NCBI GenBank assembly: GCA_026929865.2
Contig: CM049395.1
Location: 30,188,001 to 30,252,000 of the forward strand
From: Hyperoplus lanceolatus
Taxonomy: Eukaryota > Chordata > Actinopteri > Uranoscopiformes > Ammodytidae
Reading direction: 5' to 3'
Length of the DNA stretch: 64,000 nucleotides
The notes beneath the pieces are model-generated. The model saw only the letters and a list, made by a program, of their open reading frames with translations. It was not told the origin of the DNA and did not search any database. The position numbers and the translations under genes were made by a program. Below are positions 36,215 to 48,601 of this stretch, in pieces. Every line of letters starts with the position of its first letter. The first letter of the stretch is position 1.

Positions 36215-39200
36215 AGTGCGTATTGGAAGTTAGATGCTGCAGTGAAGAATCATATAGGACAAACATTCTAGTATACTATTTTAATATTTGGTTTTATAAA
36301 TCTACACTAGAAGTGGCCTCTGGAGCCGTTTTTGTGATACAATTTTACTACCGCACCTCAAAAAGAGTTTTCGAATGTGACGTAGCAAGGGGTCGACGAA
36401 CATTCTAATCCATAGACTAGCTTGGTGCGAAACAATGGTAATAGGAGGGAGATTGAGTTATGGTGAGAGGAAAATCAGTGGAGTTTCGGTCTGGAGAGTG
36501 ACTGGCATTAGCTAGAGTTAATGTTAGCTTATGACAGAATGCTGTCCATATTTCAACACTTAACAGTCAATCACTTTACAAGTATAAGGTTATGAAGCTG
36601 CATGACGTAACTCCACATTACCTCTTGCATCGCTACTGGAGCGAGCGAGCGAGAGACGGAGAGAGAGAGCAAGCGAGCGAGCTAAAACAGAAATTACGAC
36701 ATTTACCTCATACACCTTTTGTTTGATAGGTGCCTGTGTGGGAAAGCCAATGAGCTCAGCTGAGCATAGCATGTGCTGCAGGGACGTGGATACCTTCTGG
36801 GCTCTGGTGGAGACGCTAAACCCCAGACCAGACATAACATAGGCTACTTGACTCAGTATCCAGGTTTACTTTTGAGCCCCTTAGTGCTCCAGATAGCATA
36901 CCTGAGCTTCAGACAGGAGCATGGCCCTCTGCAGGCCAGCAGACACGAGTATGTCAATCAGTATAACCCATAACAGAAACTACTTTCGCCAATTAATTAT
37001 TCCACACCTTGCAGCTAATGTGTCCACAGGAATTGTCCGATTTTTTTCTACAATTAGAATATAAGCCTTGAGGGCAAAAGTAAAGTAAATGAAGTACATC
37101 TTGATGCAGAGTATTGATAAATCCGACCAATTTAACATTTAGAAGAGTCTTCTAAATATTATGTTGGTTGGATTGATCAATTTAAACTTGTGAACAAGTA
37201 TTTTAGTAGACCAACATGTGTATGATTGAAAATCAATATTTCTAGATGCAGAACAGCAGAAAGGATACATTACAATTGAATTGGTATACTTCTGTTTTTC
37301 CATTTCACATTTTCCATGTGATCACTACTTGTAAATGATCTATAGATTATAAGGCTTAACAGTGGATATTGTGTGCCTATCCCCAGGCACTTCTGCTATA
37401 CAGCTTACCTTATATTGTGTCCAGAAGAACCAGGTATATACAAAGCTTTATATTAATCATTTCATTGATAAATTAATCACAACCACAAAGTGTAACACCA
37501 TATAACATTTTATGCAGTTTAAAACGTATATATTTTGAACACATGCTTTATAAATTATAAGGGTCTTCATGCTGCAAAAGCAAGACTAATAAATGTCATG
37601 TACCAATGCAAATGTTTAATGTATTTTATATTTATGAATTACAGTTATTACATCAAAGCACGATAAGTAAACATGTACAGTAAGAGCTTACCAATAAATC
37701 ACAAATGTATACAGCTTTTTAAAATATATGTTTGGTTTAATGTATATATGGTCAAAATGGAAGATTAACCAATTTAAAATGAGAATGCATTCATAATAGC
37801 ATACCTCCCCGTATAGCTGTTTAATCCTCATATTTTATTAAGAGAAAATGTTAAATTTTGTATCTGGCTCTAGATAAAACTACCCCCAATCCTCAGGTGT
37901 TTCCAGAACAAGACATTATTACAAAACACAAAACTAAACAAGTAACCGTATCCTTGGTCTGTGGCTCAATTCTTTACCAAATTTAGTCAAAATCTATCTT
38001 AGCTTTTTGAGATGTCTAACAAACAAACATGACCGAGTATGTCACCTATTTGACTGTAATCAACAAGATTATGAACTGAGTACTGATCTGACTTTGTCTA
38101 GACTTATAATAATCACTATCTGAAAACGGGAAACCAAATTGTGTGCTTGAGTTGTGTGAAGCTGTGACTGCCAGGCGAGTCCCAGGCTGCTCCATCTTCA
38201 GAGATCTTCTCACAGGTTCTGGAAAGGCAGCAGGTGCACGGTGCAGTGAAGAACCAGCTCTGCTCTCTCCTAGAGTCTTTAGTTATGTGGATTCTGTCCC
38301 TCTCAGAGTCCCCCAGGGCCAAGGTGCTAGGGGACGGACATCATGATGTAAGAATCCGTTTAGTGATATTATAGTATAAACATGATGGATAATATTTAGG
38401 GACTGACTGAAGCTGCTCACTGTAGCTGCGATGGCTTGACAGGGTGGCAGTGTCACATTATAGCTTCCTCTCATCTGCCCTAATGTTTGAAATGCAGGAC
38501 AGCCAAGTTGAGTCTGTGGAAAAGCAGATTGTGTAGATCAGAGGTTGAACATATAAGTTATCCCAGACAAGTACATACAGCATGTAAACATTTTAAACCC
38601 TAATTTACTGTGTGAAGTGCTGAGACAACGCTGCCATAATGTGGAAGAAAATGAACATTAGCTAATAAAATGCCAGAGTATGACAATACAATACATGTAG
38701 GTTTAGGTTGATTCAGATCACAAAGTTAAACACGAATGCAGTATTATAACAGCCATGTATTTAATTCTCTTCATGGGGGTTATCCTCTTGTTAGTCATTT
38801 GAAAACGCTTTGTAGATGTTTTTTCGGGCTCAACGAGCAGATATAAATGATTATTACATGATGGAGCTGCTGCACAATTTAACACATGTTTATAACATAG
38901 TTTTCTCATCTGCATCATGGGCAGCTTATCTACGGGTCTGTCTTCAGAAACATGTCAACATGTATGTTGCGTGCAGGGGGAATACGTGCTCACATTTATT
39001 TATTTGGATCTTGATTAGCCACTACCAAGGCAGCAAATGCTCTATAGGGTCAACACATGCTAACATTACATCCTGATGTAAAACTAGTATGATATGATGG
39101 TGCTAATATCCCAGCAAAGTAGACATACAGCCACAGCGTGTCTGATTTTTATTTTAGCATCACGAGTAGCCTATATCAATATATTTTGCTGACTCAATGT

Positions 39201-40193
39201 CCCCGGCTAGCGCCAGTATTGTTTAAACTGATTAACGGAAGGAGTCATTGGTCAGCCTTCGTATTTGAGGTTAACAGTTAATTATAATCATGTAAAATAT
39301 TGCATTATGCCTTATAAAATGGCCCATCTTACAAAAAAGGATGCCAACCAACATTAGCCGTTTTGACCTGTTAGCTAGTGGGTTATGCTGCCTAACAATA
39401 AATGACCACACGTTGCTTTTCATCATTGAAATTATTATGCTGACATGGGAGTTTAAAAACATTCGCTAACAAGACTTACAGTTCATAGTTTCCGTGGGTT
39501 TAAATATTTGACGGCCCCGTGTCCTAGTAGGTCTGTGTCCGTGTCCGTGACCATCGGTCCAGCGTCGGCCGCAGCTCCGGACGATGAAGCAGCTCAGCTG
39601 TTTATTAAACCACCGCAGGCCCTGGTGTTGTTATCCTGAACTTTACCGTGTCACCCACACATAAGCCTCCTGTCTAAAATGATCGGGAAACCACCGTGTG
39701 TTTCGTGAGGGAGGCGGCGGCGCCAGAGATGTAGTTCCGTCTCTTCACGTCTAAACATACCAAGGCTCAAAGCTAGCTAGCTAGCGCCGCTTATTTTCTG
39801 TCACAGAAACCGTGGACTACATTTATTCTAAGGCTGGAGTACACTACACTTCTCCTTTACTGTAATGTAAAATACAATGCAATGTAAAACTACAGAAAAA
39901 ATACGAGCACACTAAGTGACACATCTTCAATTCACTACGACCTACTACTGCCTGCACGTAGATGCATTCCCGTTCGGTCAGCGTCCCCTTGCTACGTAAT
40001 ATGACGCGTTTGACGTAGGGGGTTAAAAAAAAGAACTTTGTAGGAGCTTAGCTCAAAACAGCCACTTTGATCTCGGAATAAACATTCTTATGTTTTGAAA
40101 AACAAAAAAAATCCTGCACATTATTTTTCAATGGGGATGTCCATAATAGATTATGTATACATCTAGGAATATTTTTAACTTCCAATACGCACT
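36215..40193. mobile_element. TTAA-flanked DNA element, copy B, 3979 bp
   Basis: The left end reads agtgcgtattggaagtta and the right end is its exact reverse complement, with TTAA outside both (36211-36214, 40194-40197). It is a diverged relative of copy A at 29284-30894: the order of shared segments is the same (tctggagc...tttttgtg, the GC-rich gcgagcga block, gttagctagtgg, cacgttgctt, aacaagacttacag, gtctcttcacgtctaaaca). Compared with A it has about 2.2 kb of extra AT-rich sequence at about 37101-39270, with no clear ends of its own. Confidence 0.82.
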
Positions 40194-40778
40194 TTAACCC
40201 CTCACAGGCTAAATCTGTAATCCTCATCATGAAAGATTATGTATTCTAGCAAGTTGCATTGCTCTTAAACTAGCACACTATTGAACCTGTCAAAATAGCA
40301 TTTAACGCAAAGCACAGCTGTGTCTAAGTGTACATGGAGCCACCAGTGTAGCCGTAGAGTCATGGTTTTCTTTATTGTTTCTAACTTTCCCCTTAACTTG
40401 TCCTCTCTAGTCTATGTTGTTGTACATAGAAATTGCAGCCAACCATGAAACATAACAATAAGCAAAACATTAATACATCCACACAATTCTCTTAAACATC
40501 TTTTGTCTTTTCCATTTCATTCATAACACATTTTCATTTTACATATTGCTTTTTTTTTACTTGCGGCAATGAGGACATTAATAAGAAGAAAAACTCTGCA
40601 GCTAAACATGAACCTGGGTCACAGCAGTGTCCAACAACAAGACAACAATTATGAAAACAATAGAAACATTTAAACAACTAATGCATCACCATGTGTTCAT
40701 TCTAAAATATGCTCCTGGAAAAAAAAATTGTTATTTAGTTTCTTTACAACTGATTCTTACTCTGAAATGAGACAAACA

Positions 40779-40779
<1 letters not shown>

Positions 40780-40834
<55 letters not shown>
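40780..40834. repeat. (CA)n microsatellite
   Basis: About 27 CA units. Confidence 0.97.
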
Positions 40835-40836
<2 letters not shown>

Positions 40837-43579
40837 TAGTATAGTGAATGTGTGTATGGTGGGGATGTCTGTAGAAGATATGTGCTGTATTTTGTCCTCT
40901 CCATACAGCACTATGCGTGTGTAAGAATGATTGACGGATTGACGTATTAGACCACCAGCTGCCACAGTGTGATACTCCGACAGGGAGTATTTATTCACAC
41001 ACACTTTCAATTTATACACACACACACACACACTCAAATATACAGTATGTGACACATTCACACTCACAACCACTTTCACACTCTCTTCTATTCCCAGTTT
41101 GCGTTATGGTTCACAGTTTAGAGGATGCTTTCCATCTGCTTCGCCGATTTACCTTCATCTGAAGTCCATTCTGAGCTGCACCTGAACACAACGCCAATTC
41201 CTGCAAGAGCCGTGAAACATTATTGTTAAAATCCTTTAAAAGAAGAATTTGCTAGCTGACACACAGCAGGGGGGTCTCTGCTGCTTGAAAACAGACATCT
41301 ATAGCTGTCAGTCAGTCAACAGTCACGCAGAGCAGAAGGGACTGATGCATCAAGGTTGATGGCTATATTCATAAAGCAAAGCAGTTAATATTGAGGGCGA
41401 AGAGAAATCCCCTCATACAAAAATTAAATCAATTATAGAGGCAGTATTTTCACTTTCCCAAGTTTATTTGCATAACTGTAATCAATGTTCTGTTTCGTAA
41501 TAAGATTGATGGTTCTTATCCTTTGGCATGAAACCCAAGGTGTATAGTTAATAGATCAATAAGAAATAGATTACATGAATAAATACGGACACAATGTATC
41601 ATTGAAATGGGAAATGATCAAATAACCAATCAGCACATTGTTATATTCAGTATTGTTACTAATTTCACAATTGTAATTGTTAGGTTTATCAAACTTGCGT
41701 GTAAGACAAGAAACCCAGGTTAGTTCAACCAGACAAATGAGACAGACACAATGATAGAGTGAGACCAAATGATCATGTTACTTGCCATAGGACAAGGAGA
41801 GCGGTTTGCAACAGGTTGTCATGTTGTCATCTCTTTACCGACTCTGAATTCTCTCCCGTCCTTGGTCCGTGTTTTATTCAATCTTACATGGTGCATACAG
41901 ACATGAGTTTGTGTGTGCGTTACAACTAATGATTGACTAATGTCTCTGAGAGCTTGTTTGTTTATCCCAGCTGGGGCATGGCAGTATGTTCTGACCAGGT
42001 CACTTCTGGCCATGGCGATCCCAGCACACATAGTTTGAAACGACACGTCATGTACCAGCTTATTTTGGATCATGGTTACATAATGAAAAACATTAACCCC
42101 TTACATTTCCCACTTTTTTCCATTATTAACCATATTACAATATTTTAGCAGTTTTCAAGGGCATTGGACCTTGATTATCTTCCGTCTTTATTCATTTCAG
42201 TGATTGTTCCATTCTCTAGGGGGCGGGTCTTCATGAGATCACACAGTCTGACTGTTGGTCAGTGCGTGAATCAGCTGATGTTGGTATGTTAGTGTAGACG
42301 TAACAATCCTTTTTCTTTTGTGGCGTTGGCGCTTTGGTTTCCCTCTGGTGCTTTGGTTTTCCTGTTGTTCTTCCTCCTCCCACTAATCCGGGATACGAAC
42401 TGACAGTAGAGCCACCAGAGATGTCCCTCCGGTTGAGCCGGTGTGACGTAGCTTTGATGGGATTTGTATGTTCGCTCTTGTCAGGAATGTTTCACGTCTT
42501 CCTGTATTGGGTGATTTGGATATTGTAGTTCTTTTGACTTTGGCTGTAGTTGGAAGTTTGTCAGTAGGATGGCAGGGCCTTCCCCATGTGTGCAGCTCCA
42601 ACTTTGCACTTTGCCCCCTGGCAACAGCTCGTCCAATGCAGCTTCCTTGGACATAGGAAAATCTGGCAGTTTATTTGCTCTCGTAACTTTGTTAGATTTA
42701 TACAGAGTTCTGTCATTCATTCGGTCAGTTCTCTGTTCTCTGATTCTGCATCATCACATGTTTCGACGTTATCAATCAGCTATACATACTCTACACAAAA
42801 GCTTTTTGAAAATTGTGTAAAGTTGTATGCATGTATGGAATATATTTGTTATCAAAGAGACATCTTCCCTACTTTTGAGTCATTGCTTCGGCCCATGACT
42901 CATCCTAAACACTATTTTATATATATATAGTTGCGTGGTAGCACTATTTTTTAATTAATTCTATAATTTTTTATCTTCTCCAAGTATGGCTCGTTCTTCT
43001 ATCCATTTCCGTTTGGTTTTCTGTCTGCATATGCACAAACAATTGCCTCACCGATGCTTTTCTGATCACAAGGGGAGGTTTTAAAATAAAATCTTTTTTA
43101 TCTTTATTAAACAGTTTGGAGAGACAAAGTTGAAATGGGGTAAACACTTTGCTCTTTGAAGACCAATTTCACACATAAAACAAAATAAAAACCTACTAAT
43201 AATGTCTTTGGTTTATAATTATAATTTTATCTAGTCAATCTTAAATATTCAATATACTTCCTATTTAAGAAACCTTTTCCAATTTTTTCCAATTCTTCAT
43301 ACTCAGCTATCCTGTTCAGCATAAGCTGTTTCAGCATTCACACGTATTTTCAGCAGGAAATGCATTTTCTAGTTCACATTGTTTTTTGCTGCTTTGTCAA
43401 CAATTTTTATCGATTGGGACCCTGCTTCTCAATTTATTTGCCTATTGGCTGTTTCAACGAGTCTTAATTCGGTCGGGGGCCACATTCTTGGGTTTCTCTG
43501 ATTATAACTGATGTGTCAGCTCCACTGTCACATAGGAATTTGGTTGTTACTTCACTGACTGAGAGGGTGCAGTATTGTT

Positions 43580-44581
43580 TCACTGTAGGTCCAATATTTG
43601 ACCGTCTATCTCCTCCCCCCAATCAACATTGCTTTGAGGGTTCTCGCTTTTCCTGTATTGCTCTTTTTGACTTTTGTGGGGCAATTGTTCATTACAATTC
43701 CTGGCCATATGGCCTTCTTTGTTGCATCTGTAACAGATGAATTTTCCCTCGGCATTTAGCCCTCTCCTCTCACTACCTCCTTTCTTGTTATTACTGTACT
43801 TTTTTGCACCTTTATTTTTTGGTCGCCCCCCGTTTACGTAGAAGACGGCTGATCCGTCTTCGTCCTCTTGGAGGAATATTTTAGTATAGTCTATTGCTGG
43901 TTTCCACACATCCCACGCCGCGTTCAGCACCCCAGTGACCTGGGTGTTCAATTCCAGCCCTGGTGGCAATATAGCTCCATTTTGAGCCCTCCCTGTGTAA
44001 TTTCCCCTCACCCTGCTCCATTTGTGACCGAACACTAATTTCCATACCCTTAGCATTTCCACCCCATTCAGCTGGTATGATTCTCTTAACATCCCTATGT
44101 CGGTTATGAACTGTGCGATGTCTCGTTTGAAAGGGGTTAACCCTTCACAGGCCTCTTTGCATTCCTCATCAGTCCACGGGCGGTATACCCTAATGAACCG
44201 CTCGTTCCTTTCTTTCTCTTTTTGCGCTGCCACACTCATACTTGGTGCGGTTTCCTCATCCATTCTGATTTTAGCCATTTTTGCAATAAACTCTGCCTTT
44301 TCTTGCTTCTGCCTCATAATTTCCAGTCTTTCTTCGGCCGTATATATCCACAACATGGCGGCCTCAATTTCTAACACACATTTCTGTCTTTGCCTTTCCA
44401 TCCGTCCTGCAGCCCTTGTCTCTACCTTCTCTTTCAGCTCTTCACATTGCTTTAAAACCAACTTGTTCTCAAACCCATATTCTTTCTGCCATTTGTTACA
44501 GTATCTGGTGCTCCCGGGCCATCGATTCATCATATACATGACATCCCCCGGCTCAGGAGACTTACTCTTTCCGTTTTCCAT
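43580..44581 (-). mobile_element. Retrovirus-like gag fossil
   Basis: A minus-strand reading frame of 333 codons has the layout of a retroviral Gag. It has a charged helical N-terminal half, a capsid-like middle, a basic stretch, and one CCHC zinc knuckle (CYRCNKEGHMARNC) of the nucleocapsid type near the C-terminal end. It most resembles Gag of gamma/epsilon-like fish endogenous retroviruses. No protease, polymerase or envelope section is recognisable on either side and no pair of long terminal repeats was found. The copy as a whole is therefore an incomplete fossil whose outer limits are not fixed; remnants may extend to about 42.2 kb. The still-open gag section suggests a fairly recent or constrained copy. 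Confidence 0.75.
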
Positions 44582-44999
44582 TTTGCCACTTATTTCAATG
44601 TGTTCTCACTCAACTAGGTGTTTTTCAGAACCTAAAATCCTCATTCACCACTTCGTCTACTTCAACTGGCCACAGAGTTTATGTTTACACCGTAAGGTTT
44701 CGGCCCTGTGCGCTGCTTCCACTGGTGACAGTTATTTCTCAACACTCATTCTTCTCAACACTCATTCTGCCGGCATTCATTCAATCCTTCATCACACAGA
44801 TCTGAATTTGTATAGCGCTTGTTTAATTTCAATTTCTTAGGGTGCCTTCACACCACTAGCTCTCTTGGGTGGAGCAAACCCAACTCAAATCCTTAAGGGT
44901 GGATTAAACCCGCTTTTTCTACCTTACCAGGGCGGAGAGACCCTCCTTCTTCAGGGCGAAGGCACCATTGTTATCTTTTTATTTGGCTTTTCTCCTGTT

Positions 45000-45311
45000 T
45001 TTTTTAATTTTATTTTTTATTTTCAGTGTCCTCATTTATTGGTCTGTTTGTGTTTCTAAGATGTAGGGCAAGGTGTCCTAAGTGTGACGTATGATGGTGA
45101 TGATAATAGTCTTAAGAAGGCATTTTAGTCTTAAGAAGGCATTTTAAACACAGACACACAGTTTAGTTTGTGTTTAGTAAGGGTTCTTGTAGGTGTGGTC
45201 CATGATGGCCATGAGAGCCAGCCATGTCTCCTTGGCTGTGGGGATGATCTGACTGGCTGGCAGGATGAAACCGTAGCGACCGGTGTCCCTCAGCTCGAAA
45301 GTGTAGGAATA
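45000..45311 (-). pseudogene. Carboxypeptidase A terminal segment with 3' UTR-like tail
   Basis: Minus-strand 45311-45174 encodes 45 residues and a stop: [45 protein letters not shown]. This is the C-terminus of an M14 pancreatic-type carboxypeptidase A; the E of TFELRDTG corresponds to catalytic Glu270. All 45 codons are intact. The codon just before is TAG, which is either a stop at a truncation point or the AG of a splice acceptor. Downstream, AATAAA lies at 45040-45035, followed by an A-rich stretch (45023-45000), like an old poly(A) tail. A 19 bp unit (agtcttaagaaggcatttt) is tandemly doubled at 45108-45145. Earlier carboxypeptidase exons are not present nearby. It is either a 5'-truncated retrocopy or a stray last exon. 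Confidence 0.82.
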
Positions 45312-45769
45312 CTATATGCTCATAATTATTAATTCCAGCTGTTTTAATTTGAAATTATTTCCACGCTGCCCTTCAATTGAAACTAAGCTCCTTTACGTCA
45401 ACTGCTCCTGTACAATCTTTTACATGCACCAGAATGTGGCTTTATTTGCTTTGAAAATGCCTGTACGGAAATCGTTTGGTGTTGTTCTTCTCATCCAACC
45501 GTAAGCAAGAAAGTGAAATAGTATATTTCACCAAATTATTATTTCCTTCATTTCATTTAAATATGAACTAGTTAAAAATAACTATTGTAACATGACATGT
45601 CAAAGAAATGTTTGTAAAAGTTTATTTTATTTGGCCGTTATGAGTATAGCGCAGTTTCCTTCCTGTTTTTAATGAATTTATTATTTTGGGGTATGGATGG
45701 GTGGGAGGGGGAATGTTTTTGCATGTATACATATCTCTGGGTGGGGGATGTGGGAGGAGTTGTATTAAG

Positions 45770-45841
45770 CACTTTGTGTTACATTTGATTGTATGAAAAG
45801 TGCTATATAAATAAAGTTTGATTGATTGATTGATTGATTGA
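45770..45841 (+). mobile_element. LINE 3' tail ending in (TTGA)n
   Basis: The segment from taagcactttgtgttac through aaaagtgctatataaataaa to five or more TTGA units is the characteristic 3' end of a fish CR1/L2-group LINE. Strongly 5' truncated; only the tail is certain. Confidence 0.7.
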
Positions 45842-46120
45842 TATAGTATAAATACCTTTTCCAACTTTTCTGAAACTTTGTTGCTGTGTAACTTTTCATG
45901 ATCTGACGGAAACCGCCTTGAGAGCATTTTTTCCCAAGTGAATAGTTTTTGCCCCCTCAGCTGAAAGCCGGAGCTGTGAGATTTAAATAACAATAATTTG
46001 CTTCAAAGTACAGAGAAGGAGAATTTTCCTTTTTTCTCTCTCTCTCTCTGTTCTGTCCTGCTCTGCTCGACTCAGGCTTTTGACGGAAAAGTGAAACTGT
46101 CTCCTCTGTCTACAGTAGAT

Positions 46121-46286
46121 TAGTCTGGCATGACCACTTCCGCCAGCGTCTATTCGCTTGCGTCGAAAAGCAACGCAGCCCTGACGCAGCCCCCTCCTTT
46201 TCCGGTTGCTGGCTTTCCCCTATTGTGATCCCCCTCAAATTCGGAAACAATTCGCTCACAGTCAACCCGTGTGCTTATGTGCAGCG

Positions 46287-46326
<40 letters not shown>

Positions 46327-47215
46327 GTGTGAGAAGTCACATTACTGTAGACGGAAATAAAGTGTGGCTATACTTCGGGATAATAATATTGGCGGCGGCG
46401 GTCCGGGACGCAGCCTAGTTTAGCCTAGCCTAGCTGTCCAACTTCATTGTACAACTACCCCCGGGCAGAAATACCCTCATAAACTCTGGAAGCGTGGGGG
46501 TTTGAATTGAGCACCGGACCTTATAACCAGCTAGATTAAGATCCGCCGTTCCCTTTCTTTGGTGAGGGACTAAGCAGCGGTGTTTTAGCGACGGGGAAAG
46601 ATTCCAACGGCTTCCACTATCACCTAGCAACTCTTACGGCTACTTGCTGCAGTTGGTGTAGCGCTCACAACGTCAAAACCCTGTTCTGCCTGTAAACAGA
46701 CGGACTACGGCTCTGACTGCAGCGATAGGAGGTGGTGACATAAGTTCTCGAATGCTAAAAATTCTACTCGACCGCCGTAGCCGTCCTCTCAACCGCCGAT
46801 GATAATGTTACCAGAGATAACACTACGTGGCTAGTTAACTCCGGTTAAGTTATCCCGTGAGCTCCTCGGGGGCTAAAGTGTATGGTGTCTTGACATGCTG
46901 GTTAGAAAGCAACACACTATGTATATTCCTTTTGTCTTTAATAGTTTTTGTGTGGCGTTTGCGGGTTTAGCCATTTCTCTGACGTCTGGACGTGAAGACG
47001 TTCCATCAAAATAAGTCCCCCCCCCGGCACTATTTTGCAGGACACCGCTGCTGCTTCCCGGGGTTAGCCCCGCCCTAGATGATTGTGATTGGTTTAAACA
47101 AATACAAACAGGCTAGTCCAGTTTCCCCCGGTTTCCCCACCCGAATAGACGGCTCTAAACAGAGTGCTTCCAGACCATACTACGTGCTGTAGTTTGGTCT
47201 GGCTTTGCGAGACTA
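46121..47215 (+). mobile_element. Unclassified 1.1 kb DNA element, copy 1, with 9 bp target duplication
   Basis: The element begins tagtctggca and ends, read on the other strand, tagtctcgca, a short inverted repeat with one mismatch in ten. Flanks acagtagat at 46112-46120 and 47216-47224 are a perfect 9 bp duplication. It is nearly identical to the copy at 57690-58800. It contains a (CA)n run, GC-rich segments (ggcggcggcggtccgggacg) and no convincing transposase, so it is non-autonomous. A 9 bp duplication fits Mutator-like or Merlin-like elements better than hAT (8 bp). Confidence 0.88.
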
Positions 47216-48061
47216 ACAGTAGATGAACCCAGCATCTACAGTATATCCACATACATTCACAGAGATGACCCGGTTTTGAAATGGTCAATGGCTTATTTGA
47301 ACTCCAAAGCCGGGTTCAAATATTTTTTTCTGCCAGGAGCCGCTGTAGCTAGATGTCTATCCGAGTAGTTTTAACTGTTTGTGGCTGCAGTCAGCAATAC
47401 TGTCCGTGTGTAACAAATTCCTCTAGAGGCTGTAAATGTGGGAACAGAAGCCGCCGCCACACAACGCAACATCAATTGTTTCATCGAAGGCAGAAGATTT
47501 ATAATATAATATTATTATATTATTATAATATTTATATCATGAGCAGAAATAACAAAATTGAGGCCGATAATTAAACACAAATGTGCATCATAGCAGGATG
47601 CACTTTAGTTCATTCAGAACTTTTTTATAAAATGAATCACCAACAATTTTGCTACTTTTCTCTGTATAGGGGAGTGTGGCCTAAGTTGTGCCACTTTTTA
47701 CTCAAAGTGACTTTAAAGTGAGGCCTTGACAGTTATGTCTCCAACTCAAATGTGTACATATATTTCAGGATGCTGTGCATCCCTGGCAATAAAAACTTTG
47801 GATCTGAAATAAACTGTTTAAGAAATATAGCTTTCGGAAAAAGTCTTTTTGTCTTGTGGCACAACTTGCCCCCCGTGTGGTGTAAGTTGTGCCACAAGAG
47901 AGAATACCATGGGGTAAATTGTGCCAAAGATATATATCTCATAAACTGTAATGCAAGACAAATTCATAAGACAATTACTTATTTAAGGTTTATTTAAAGT
48001 AAATAAAGTAAATATTTTACAAAGATTGAAGGTCAATTTTCTTAAACAAGGCCTATCAGAT

Positions 48062-48250
48062 CTAGGTAGTTTTGCCTGCAAAGCTCACAATGACAAAGTC
48101 ACCTTCATCATCTCTCTGGCCATCTGAACTCTCATCAGTGGTGTCGTTAAGTGGAATGGAGATGTCAGTCTCTTCTGAGCTACTGTAGACTTTTTGGTGA
48201 CCAGCGTATACAGCCATGCCACTGGCACCACTCTCAGAAATGTACTTTGC
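48062..48250 (-). pseudogene. Possible transposase C-terminal remnant
   Basis: The minus strand reads YISESGASGMAVYAGHQKVY, then a serine/aspartate-rich run, then DDEGDFVIVSFAGKTT. The EGDFVIVxFAGK ending resembles the tails of several fish transposases, and its place inside a TA-flanked element supports that. The upstream part is cut off where the LINE inserted. I cannot name the family. Confidence 0.4.
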
Positions 48251-48535
48251 ACTAGTTGCTCCGTGCTTGTGGAACCAACTGCCACCTGACAAATGTGATT
48301 CCCCCTCCATTTCTGCCTTTAAATCAAGGCTCAAAACCCATATGTACACCCTGGCTTTTCGTCCCCATTAACTATCTTACCTCTGCACTACTATCTTTGT
48401 TTATATGTGGATCTATGGGCTTTATGTGTTTTATTTTTGTTATTGTTATTTTACCTTAATTGTTTACCTACTGAATGCACTATGTACAGCACTTTGGACT
48501 GTGCAAACTGTCATAAATGCGCTTTTATAAATACA

Positions 48536-48600
<65 letters not shown>

Positions 48601-48601
48601 T
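48250..48601 (+). mobile_element. 5'-truncated LINE (CR1/L2 group) with (ACTT)n tail
   Basis: The frame 48267-48371 encodes LWNQLPPDKCDSPSISAFKS then RLKTHMYTLAFRPH and a stop. The WNxLPxx...S...FKxxLKTH pattern is the standard C-terminus of the reverse-transcriptase ORF in CR1/L2-type LINEs. The 3' UTR follows, with gcactttggactgtgcaaac and taaatgcgcttttataaata, and ends in about 16 ACTT units (48538-48601). Most of the element is missing, as usual for LINE insertions. Confidence 0.85.

Noticed and set aside
41776-42110. Possible long terminal repeat for the retroviral fossil
   Set aside because: The composition is suggestive, but no second copy was found beyond the gag start, so no pair can be supported.
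48538-48601. Regular short repeats as a CRISPR array (also 62256-62430)
   Set aside because: Simple tetranucleotide microsatellites without spacers, in a vertebrate genome.
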